Shown here: positions 6,929-12,497 of the stretch, in pieces | Layout: the number at the start of each line of letters is the position of its first letter | How positions within the stretch are numbered: position 1 is the stretch's first letter | Source of the DNA: CAYWNA01 sp964459305 | GTDB taxonomy: Bacteria > Planctomycetota > Planctomycetia > Pirellulales > Pirellulaceae | DNA: 12,497 bases | Assembly (NCBI GenBank): GCA_964459305.1 | Contig: CAYWNA010000336.1 | Coordinates: 1-12,497, forward strand | Reading direction: 5' to 3' | The notes under the pieces: model-generated | What the model was told of the DNA's origin: nothing | Database searches by the model: none | The model's input: the letters and a program-made list of their open reading frames with translations, nothing else | Made by a program: the position numbers and the translations under genes

Positions 6929-8194
6929 TTACTTGTCCGTCTCAGTAGCACCGACCATGCGGTTTAACTTTGACCATAGAACGCGAGCCACGAACAGCGA
7001 CCCGTCGGCGCCGCGCCGGCGGGCAGCGTCGGTCCACACGCCTTCGGCCACCGTCACCCACGATTCCCGCTCGCTGATTGCCGCGGCGCCGAAGTTGCCC
7101 AGCGTTGCACCGCGTTCCGGGATCAGCACACGTTCCGTGCTGCGAACAACGTAAAGATTTTCTGGATCGACCTGGGCGATGAACAAGGGCGCCCGGTGGC
7201 GAAAGACGTGATCGTTGTCGGCGCCCCGGCGCGTGTAGACCAGGAACAGCCCGTCGCTATGGGCCAGCCAGTGCTGCTGTGTGTTGTAGCTGCCAAGTTC
7301 TTTACCGTCGTCGAAAGTCCAGGGCTTGATCGCGTCGTAGTTCAGCCCGTCGTCGCTTGCGGTGACGTATCCTTTGACATCGTTGCGAATCGTGAGGTAG
7401 TAACGGCCGCGGAACTCGACCAACGACGGCTCGACAAGCCCACGTACCACGTTCAGCGACATTACGCTGCCGTGTTGCTTGTACGTCAACTGCTCGCCGT
7501 CGAACGTACATCGCACGACGGTGACCGACCGCGGCTCGCGCGTACTCTTGCCGATATAGAAGGGCAACAGAACGGTCCCGTCCGGTTCGACGATCCATTG
7601 AGCGCATGCGTTGCGGGCGAAATTGAACTTGTCGTCGGCAGGCATTTCCAGACGCTTCCATCGTGACCAGCGGTCAGATTCGGGGTCGAAGACCGCATAA
7701 GCCGTCTGATGAGCGCGCGGCTGGTCTTCCAGCTGTTTTCCCTGGGAGCTATATCGCACTTGGGCGCCGACGGCAATCAGCTTTCCCGACCGCGGATGCC
7801 AACCCGGCGTGACATCGGCGACGGCGATGTCCACATCGCCGGGCTCGCGTACCCAGCCCAATTCGGGCCTGGCGTCCGGCTCGGTCCACGACTTGCCCAG
7901 GTCGCTGGTCTTCATCACACTCAAGCCTGAGTAATGATCGGATGTTCGTAGGTGCTTTTGCAGCGTCATGATCACCTGTGGCGGCGAATCTTGTCCTGTC
8001 CCTGGGATCGCGGCCGCACGAGGATGAAACCAAAGGAACTTGCCGTCATCGTGTCGTATCACGGTATCGAGTTGGATCTCGTAGTCGAGTGGACAAAAAG
8101 CCTCCTCCTGGGCACATTCGTCTGATTGCCCCGATGCACCGCAGAACAGAAACACCGATGCTATCGCCAGCAGGAATTCAAGTCGTTTCCACAT
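6929..8194 (-). CDS. Secreted sialidase-like/beta-propeller protein 2
   Basis: From the ATG at 8194 the 421-aa product opens with a classical signal peptide (MWKRLEFLLAIASVFLFCGA), so export is by Sec, unlike the Tat-type neighbour. A clear Asp-box TSDLGKSW lies at 96-103 and a degenerate one, SDDGLNY, at 280-286; GRYYLTIRND (263-272) and the run RHRAPLFIAQVDPENLYVV (332-350) are propeller-blade features of planctomycete exo-sialidase-like proteins. The catalytic residues cannot be assigned by eye, so sugar specificity is open. Two starts are credible: 8194 (GGGAG nine to ten bases upstream) and an ATG at 8251 with a better GGAGG, adding a 19-aa polar prefix. I chose 8194 because it gives a normal signal peptide. 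It is divergent from Gfo/Idh gene 2. Confidence 0.85.
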   Translation of the reverse strand: MWKRLEFLLAIASVFLFCGASGQSDECAQEEAFCPLDYEIQLDTVIRHDDGKFLWFHPRAAAIPGTGQDSPPQVIMTLQKHLRTSDHYSGLSVMKTSDLGKSWTEPDARPELGWVREPGDVDIAVADVTPGWHPRSGKLIAVGAQVRYSSQGKQLEDQPRAHQTAYAVFDPESDRWSRWKRLEMPADDKFNFARNACAQWIVEPDGTVLLPFYIGKSTREPRSVTVVRCTFDGEQLTYKQHGSVMSLNVVRGLVEPSLVEFRGRYYLTIRNDVKGYVTASDDGLNYDAIKPWTFDDGKELGSYNTQQHWLAHSDGLFLVYTRRGADNDHVFRHRAPLFIAQVDPENLYVVRSTERVLIPERGATLGNFGAAAISERESWVTVAEGVWTDAARRRGADGSLFVARVLWSKLNRMVGATETDK

Positions 8195-8292
8195 TTGCGC
8201 GTTCTCCCGTGTCAACGTTTCGCTGTTACTGAATCGCTTCCTGTTAGACATTTTTTTCACCCTCCGACTACTACTCCCAGCGTCAGAAGTCT

Positions 8293-8321
8293 ATTCTATC
8301 GTTTGCAGCGGTGTATGTCCG
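8293..8321 (-). promoter_or_regulatory. Candidate promoter for sialidase-like gene 2
   Basis: On the minus strand CGGACA (8321-8316) and TAGAAT (8298-8293) are 17 bp apart. The predicted start near 8286 lies upstream of both candidate start codons (8251 and 8194), so it does not settle which is used. No equally good promoter was seen for the divergent plus-strand gene in the same 120-180 bp gap. Confidence 0.45.
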
Positions 8322-8373
8322 CGGGCGAAGAACTGCAAACCCACGATTGGTCTCAGTATTCGGAGGAAATGTC

Positions 8374-9744
8374 ATGAGCAACTCATCATTGCGATTCTCA
8401 GAGCACACACGCGTTCGGCTAACGCGCCGACAGTTTACAAAGTCATGTGCCGGTACCGCTGTTGCTGCGTTTGCCGCACCGGCGATGTTGCGGGGCCAAA
8501 ATCTGAACAACAAGCTCAACATTGCCGTGATTGCCGCTGGCGGGCGCGGTCGTGGTAATGCCAATAGTGTTTCCTCGGAAAACATTGTCGCTCTGTGTGA
8601 TGTGAATGAGAAGAATTTGGAGCAAACGGCCAAGCAGTTTCCAAAAGCGCGGAAGTTCGTCGATTATCGCAAGCTCTTCGACCGGCCTCAAGACTTCGAT
8701 GCGGTGACCGTCAGCACCTGCGAGCACACCCACGCGCTTGCCACGATGATGGCTCTGAAGCACAAGAAGCACGTGTATTGCGAGAAGCCTCTGACGCACG
8801 ACGTATGGGAAGCGCGGCAGATTCGGTTGGCCGCAGCCGAAGCCGGAGTTGCCACGCAAATGGGCATACAAATTCACGCCCGCGAAAACTACCGTCAGGT
8901 CGTCGAATTGATCCAGAGCGGCGCGATCGGTCCAGTGAGAGAGTCGCATGTGTGGGTTTCCCGCGCATGGGGCTGGCAGAGCGAAGAAGCTGCCAAGCGG
9001 AACAGGGATATCGTGTTCGTGACGGATCGTCCAAAAGAATCCATGCCTATACCCGAAGGTGTGCATTGGGACCTTTGGATCGGTCCTGCCCCGTATCGTC
9101 CGTTTCACAATGTCTACTTCCCCGGACCGAAGTGGTATCGCTGGTGGGATTTCGGCAACGGCACGATGAGCGATCTGGGCAGCCACTTCAACGATCTTCC
9201 GTTCTGGGCGCTCAAACTGGACTATCCTCTAACGATCGAGGCCAGCGGTCCGCCGCCGCATCCGGAGATTGCACCGGCGTCGATGCAGGCGACTTACGAG
9301 TTCGGCGCGCGCGGAGAGCTGCCCCCGGTTCGAATGACGTGGTACCAAGGAGAAGAGAAACCGGAGATCTGGAAGGAAAAGGGAATCCCGCAGTGGGGCA
9401 ACGGTCATCTGTTCATCGGCGACAAGGGGATGCTGCTCTCGGACTACGGGAAGCATGTCTTGCTACCGGAGAAAGACTTCGCCGATTTCCAGAGGCCCGA
9501 ACCGTTCCTGCCGCGCGTGAAGTCTCACCACGCGGATTGGATCGAGGCCTGCAAGACAGGTTCCGAGACGGGCGCCAATTTCGAATACTCGGGCTGGCTC
9601 ACCGAGACGAACCACCTGGGCAACGTGGCCTATCGCATCGGCAAGAAGCTCCACTGGGACCCTGTGAAGATGTGCGCGACCAACGCTCCAGAAGCGGACA
9701 GCCTCATCCGCTGCGAGTACCGCGAAGGCTGGAAACTAGTATGA
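8374..9744 (+). CDS. Tat-exported Gfo/Idh/MocA family oxidoreductase 2
   Basis: The 456-aa product carries a Tat signal (LTRRQFTKS, Arg18-Arg19, hydrophobic to about 40). The Rossmann motif reads IAAGGRGRGN at 53-62, in which Ala54 replaces the first Gly of GxGxxG. CEHTH at 116-120, EKP at 137-139 (Lys138) and DLGSHFND at 267-274 (His271) are the family's catalytic landmarks. WDLWIGPAPYRPF (232-244) is typical of the large planctomycete subgroup and has a counterpart in gene 1. The reaction is presumably NAD(P)-dependent oxidation/reduction of a sugar, or GH109-like hydrolysis; substrate unknown. The frame is open from 8311, but the ATG at 8374 has GGAGG seven bases upstream. There is no terminator before the small gene at 9790, so the two may be cotranscribed. 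Confidence 0.92.
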   Translation: MSNSSLRFSEHTRVRLTRRQFTKSCAGTAVAAFAAPAMLRGQNLNNKLNIAVIAAGGRGRGNANSVSSENIVALCDVNEKNLEQTAKQFPKARKFVDYRKLFDRPQDFDAVTVSTCEHTHALATMMALKHKKHVYCEKPLTHDVWEARQIRLAAAEAGVATQMGIQIHARENYRQVVELIQSGAIGPVRESHVWVSRAWGWQSEEAAKRNRDIVFVTDRPKESMPIPEGVHWDLWIGPAPYRPFHNVYFPGPKWYRWWDFGNGTMSDLGSHFNDLPFWALKLDYPLTIEASGPPPHPEIAPASMQATYEFGARGELPPVRMTWYQGEEKPEIWKEKGIPQWGNGHLFIGDKGMLLSDYGKHVLLPEKDFADFQRPEPFLPRVKSHHADWIEACKTGSETGANFEYSGWLTETNHLGNVAYRIGKKLHWDPVKMCATNAPEADSLIRCEYREGWKLV

Positions 9745-9789
9745 GTTGCCCCTTGCCTTGACCCTGTTCATCTCTGTGCGAGAAGTCCG

Positions 9790-9966
9790 ATGGGAATGTT
9801 CATCTTCAATTGGCGAGGCCTGTTCGCCACGGTCATCGTGGGAATACCGGCGTTCTATGTCATGAATCGGCTCGAAGACGCCGGTTGGTCCGCGGGCCCG
9901 CTGCTCTGCTTTCTGGCGATCGCGATGACCTTGCCGCTGTCGTTGCTTCCTAGGATCAACTCATGA
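9790..9966 (+). CDS. 58-aa two-helix membrane micro-protein
   Basis: ATG at 9790 opens a 58-aa frame: MGMFIFNWRG at the start, a first hydrophobic segment at about 10-25, a polar turn (NRLEDAGWSAGP), a second segment at about 37-54 and the end LLPRINS. Its TGA (9964-9966) overlaps the ATG of the next gene as ATGA, the classic arrangement for translational coupling. That overlap and the protein-like hydrophobic pattern are the support; the ribosome binding site (GAGAAG) is only fair, and an ATG at 9796 is an alternative. Family not recognised. It lies 45 bp after Gfo/Idh gene 2. By position it is a likely partner of the zinc-ribbon membrane protein. Confidence 0.7.
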   Translation: MGMFIFNWRGLFATVIVGIPAFYVMNRLEDAGWSAGPLLCFLAIAMTLPLSLLPRINS

Positions 9967-10649
9967 ACGTGGTTTGCCCAGCTTGTAGTAAGCAACATCG
10001 TGTCAGTGAACAAATGGCAGGAAAACGCGCCAAGTGCAGTTGTGGAGAGGTCATTACGATTCCGTCCGTGCCGGACCCGCAGCCAGTGGCCGTTGAGCCG
10101 TCAAACGAGTCGTTGGGCGCGCCGGCGACCGCCTCGCCAACCGGCGGGTCCGCAACCGGCAGCGGCGAGGATACGATTCTCTTTCAGTGCAACTACGGAC
10201 TGGTCAGGCCATTCATGTGGTGGCTGTTTGGGGCGAGTCTTATTATCGCGCTGGTCCTGATTCCCGCAGGCATTTTCTGGAACGAGGGTTGGTCGCTTGG
10301 TCCTTCGCCATTACCTCCGTGGGGCGCGACGTTGATATTCGAGGGACTGGGATTCACCGTGCTGCTCGCCAATGCGTACATGGGGGCGGGATACTTCCTT
10401 CATCGCAAACGCCCGCAGCGTGTCGCAGTGACGGCGACCGGCGTGATCCTGCCCGGGAACAAGCTCTCCACCAAAGAGCATTTCCTTCCCTGGGATCAGG
10501 TGCGCGTGAAACTTCTGGGCGGACCGGTTAGCAACCTGGACTTCAAGAAGAACTTCCTCCGCCCCATTCGACTCGTTTCCGTCCAGTTTCCAACTGACGA
10601 TGATTTTGAAACATTCGTCGATTACCTCCGTGAACACGAAAAGCTCTGA
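9963..10649 (+). CDS. Zinc-ribbon, two-TM protein with PH-like C-terminal domain
   Basis: The 228-aa product begins with a zinc ribbon: CPAC at 5-8 and CSCG at 25-28 with a basic stretch between (AGKRAK), the short N-terminal ribbon frequent in planctomycete proteins. A Pro/Ser/Thr/Gly-rich linker (about 35-70) leads to two hydrophobic segments (about 83-105 and 122-146), then a soluble region (about 150-228) with RVAVTATGVILPG and FLPWDQVRVKLL, resembling the bacterial PH-like fold that often follows membrane helices. Function unknown; the ribbon may bind nucleic acid or protein, and with two helices both ends should lie in the cytoplasm. The start at 9963 is fixed by the ATGA overlap with the small gene upstream. 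Confidence 0.8.
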   Translation: MNVVCPACSKQHRVSEQMAGKRAKCSCGEVITIPSVPDPQPVAVEPSNESLGAPATASPTGGSATGSGEDTILFQCNYGLVRPFMWWLFGASLIIALVLIPAGIFWNEGWSLGPSPLPPWGATLIFEGLGFTVLLANAYMGAGYFLHRKRPQRVAVTATGVILPGNKLSTKEHFLPWDQVRVKLLGGPVSNLDFKKNFLRPIRLVSVQFPTDDDFETFVDYLREHEKL

Positions 10650-10683
10650 CCCCTAGCCCGGATTGCTCACGAACGGAAGAAGT

Positions 10684-10726
10684 GGATAGGCATCTTGCCT
10701 GTCCTTCCTGGCTGACAGGCTGGAAG
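10684..10726. repeat. Hairpin-rich intergenic element (REP-like)
   Basis: GGATAGGCA (10684-10692) and TGCCTGTCC (10696-10704) pair with one G.U around loop TCT. Immediately after, TTCCTGGCTGACAGGCTGGAA is an imperfect dyad, and GACAGG (10714-10719) can also pair with CCTGTC (10698-10703). It lies between convergent genes and may work as a bidirectional terminator, although no clear T-run follows. Similar dyads are, as far as I recall, common between planctomycete genes, which I cannot verify here. Confidence 0.5.
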
Positions 10727-10776
10727 CCAATCCCACGAGTGGATTGAACGGTATTGGGGTTAAACGGGTTGGCGAG

Positions 10777-12497
10777 TTATTCTGTTGGCGATCCAACAGG
10801 CTTCTGGTCGTCGTGCCATGGGAAGCCGTATGCAGGGCGATGTGCGAAACGCTTCATGCCGATATCCATGCGAGCGCCGGCCCCGGGTCGCAAATGAACC
10901 TGGAAGAACTTGCGGCAGATTGGGATCGTTTGGTTATTGTGCCGGACGGACGTGAATTGGTGCTCGCCGAAGGCACCGGCTTGAATAATCACACTGCGTG
11001 CGCGGCTGGCTTCGAGATTCACGAGATGCAGGGAAACCTCGTCGGGCGCGACCTTGTCGACCAGTGCGGCCACGCCCGGCGGCAGGCCCGGCCGCTTGCG
11101 CTCCGAGTCAAAGTAGAAGACTCGACAGTGAAGCAGGCCGCCGTGATAGACATGGTTGGGCGCACCAAGCATCGTCTGCACCAGCCCCTCCAAAACGACG
11201 GGGTTGAACCGCTGCCAGTGATGCACGTCTTGTTCGGCCGGCGTAGTTCGATCATTGCGAATCCTCTCCAACCTCCGAAGACACTCTGCGTATGTCACCT
11301 TGAGGATCTCGACCGGGTAGTCGGGATTTCTACCTTCGATGAATCCCAACCACGATCCCGGGTTTTCCCAGTCGCCTTTGCGTTTTTCGTAGCGTAAGGT
11401 GTCGAAGCCAGAGACATCGGTCAGCGCTTCCATCAGGCGATAGTCGCGATCGTCCTGGGAAATGTACCACAGGTAGACCAAGTGCGCAGGTTTGATCGGC
11501 CGGTAATCGTACCAACCCTCGTCGCCGTGCCGATGGGGCACCACCACGTGCCCTTTCTCGACGCGGGCCTGACTGCGGACCAGTTCGAGCACCGATCGCG
11601 GCAGTTCCAAGTACTTTGCATCGCCGGTGAGCAGGTAAGCGTTCGAGGCGCCGATCAGTGTAGCCTCCACTTGGTTGAACAGCCCGTGCGGCCATCGCCA
11701 TCCGTAGTAACCGCCCCACCATTTCCCGTCCATCGTTTCGCCGATCTTGCCATTGGGGCCAACGTTGTCGGGCAAGATGCCGTCGTTGTTGCGGGTTTTT
11801 TCCATCCACGCGCCCACATAATCTTCGATCCATTGCTTGTACTTCGGTTCGCCGGTGTACATGTAGGCGTTCAGGATCAGGCTGGTCGCGGTCAGGTTCA
11901 AAGGAACGTCGGCTCGCATCATGCGGCTGTTGAGCGACTCCAGGATAAAAGGGAACCGCTCGTCGTCAATCCACGCACTACTATCGGTCACATTGGGAAT
12001 GTCGTCGAAGGGTAATGGGTAGTCGGCCAGGATGGGCCGATGCGTCACCCAGTCCTCGGCCGAGTTGATAAATCGAGGCCCGCGGCTTCCGTTTATCGGC
12101 GAACGGATTAGCTTGTGCTTTGGGTCGTAGTTCGGCGCATCAGGGTCTTCGTTCATGTACATGCCTGCAAAACGCTGTGCCCGCTCACGCGTCTTTCGCA
12201 CGTTGGGATCCGCCAGGCCAAAGAAGTAAAAATAGGTATAGCTTTCGCCGTGGTGCATCCAGTCGTAGTACGCGTCGAACTCGTTGTGGATCTGCCCGTA
12301 CTCGGTGAACTGGCGGGTCACCCCGTCCCACAGTTCGCGCGATAGGCGATGGATTTCCTCCGGACCGCCCAAGGCATAGTAGAGGGGAAAGTTGTAAAAA
12401 CTCTCGTATCCGTCGTCCGATCCATCCATACCTGGCCACCGGTCGCGCCAAATCAGGGTGCCGTCAGGCCGCGTGTATTTGCGAACGAACTCGACGG
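10777..12497 (-). CDS. Large putative alpha/alpha-toroid carbohydrate-active enzyme (5' end beyond window)
   Basis: An open frame runs from the right edge to a TAA at 10779-10777, 572 visible codons; coding continues upstream of the first in-window ATG (12429) with VEFVRKYTRPDGTLIWRDRW, so the true start lies outside. Repeated helical pairs such as TATSLILNAYMYTGEPKYKQW and LIGASNAYLLTGDAKYLEL suggest an (alpha/alpha)-barrel like six-hairpin glycosidases and polysaccharide lyases. An aromatic patch KWWGGYYGWRWPHG (residues 236-249 counted from the 12429 ATG) and FDAYYDWMHHGESY (51-64) would suit a sugar-binding cleft. The last ~100 residues look like a beta-rich module. I do not recognise a named family, so substrate and chemistry stay open. 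No signal peptide can be checked. It converges on the zinc-ribbon gene. Confidence 0.75.
   Translation of the reverse strand, partial: VEFVRKYTRPDGTLIWRDRWPGMDGSDDGYESFYNFPLYYALGGPEEIHRLSRELWDGVTRQFTEYGQIHNEFDAYYDWMHHGESYTYFYFFGLADPNVRKTRERAQRFAGMYMNEDPDAPNYDPKHKLIRSPINGSRGPRFINSAEDWVTHRPILADYPLPFDDIPNVTDSSAWIDDERFPFILESLNSRMMRADVPLNLTATSLILNAYMYTGEPKYKQWIEDYVGAWMEKTRNNDGILPDNVGPNGKIGETMDGKWWGGYYGWRWPHGLFNQVEATLIGASNAYLLTGDAKYLELPRSVLELVRSQARVEKGHVVVPHRHGDEGWYDYRPIKPAHLVYLWYISQDDRDYRLMEALTDVSGFDTLRYEKRKGDWENPGSWLGFIEGRNPDYPVEILKVTYAECLRRLERIRNDRTTPAEQDVHHWQRFNPVVLEGLVQTMLGAPNHVYHGGLLHCRVFYFDSERKRPGLPPGVAALVDKVAPDEVSLHLVNLEASRARSVIIQAGAFGEHQFTSVRHNNQTIPICRKFFQVHLRPGAGARMDIGMKRFAHRPAYGFPWHDDQKPVGSPTE

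Noticed and set aside
8778..9761. Second long plus-strand frame inside Gfo/Idh gene 2
   Set aside because: The overlapping frame is Arg-rich and featureless, while the main frame holds EKP and DLGSHFND motifs; it is a GC-rich shadow.
1..12497. Search for defence, phage or mobile-element genes, CRISPR arrays, tRNA or rRNA
   Set aside because: No transposase, integrase, terminal inverted repeats, spacer-repeat array or RNA gene was seen; the ExeA-like ATPase resembles transposition ATPases in fold but has no transposase partner.

Overview
The window looks like a chromosomal stretch of a planctomycete, probably of the Pirellulales type. This is inferred from gene content: two Tat-exported Gfo/Idh/MocA oxidoreductases, exported sialidase-like proteins, a planctomycete-type membrane protein (DUF6677-like), a fragment built of 24-residue leucine-rich repeats, and an N-terminal zinc ribbon of the kind common in that phylum. 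GC content is moderately high. No tRNA, rRNA, CRISPR array, transposase or phage gene was seen.

Layout. 1-124 is an unresolved edge. 125-1745 (minus) holds a DUF6677-like membrane protein and, upstream of it, an ExeA/GspA-like AAA ATPase. The ATPase diverges across 90 bp from rsmE (1836-2552, plus), the 16S rRNA m3U1498 methyltransferase. rsmE converges on a lipoprotein gene (2643-3548, minus) whose C-terminus is six 7-residue repeats encoded by a 21-bp tandem array. Next come Gfo/Idh protein 1 (3770-5161, plus), which ends at a strong hairpin terminator, and a convergent Tat-exported BNR/sialidase-like protein (5247-6347, minus) with a good promoter. 6488-6928 (minus) is a start-less LRR relic with an internal stop codon; it directly abuts, in the same frame, the stop codon of a second sialidase-like gene (6929-8194, minus). 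That gene diverges from Gfo/Idh protein 2 (8374-9744, plus), which is followed by a previously uncalled 58-aa membrane protein (9790-9966) and a zinc-ribbon/membrane/PH-like protein (9963-10649) whose start overlaps the small gene's stop by 4 nt. After a hairpin-rich gap, a large secreted or periplasmic-looking enzyme of probable alpha/alpha-toroid fold runs off the right edge (10777-12497, minus).

How they may work together: rsmE is housekeeping. From about 3.7 kb to the right edge most genes encode predicted exported, carbohydrate-directed proteins (two Gfo/Idh, two beta-propeller sialidase-like proteins, one toroid enzyme), so this half reads as a loose envelope or extracellular glycan-processing neighbourhood. 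They are not one operon: strands alternate and several genes have their own promoters or terminators. No clearly new defence or mobile system was found. The most unusual items are the LRR relic fused in frame behind the sialidase stop, the coupled micro-membrane/zinc-ribbon pair, and the unassigned toroid enzyme.
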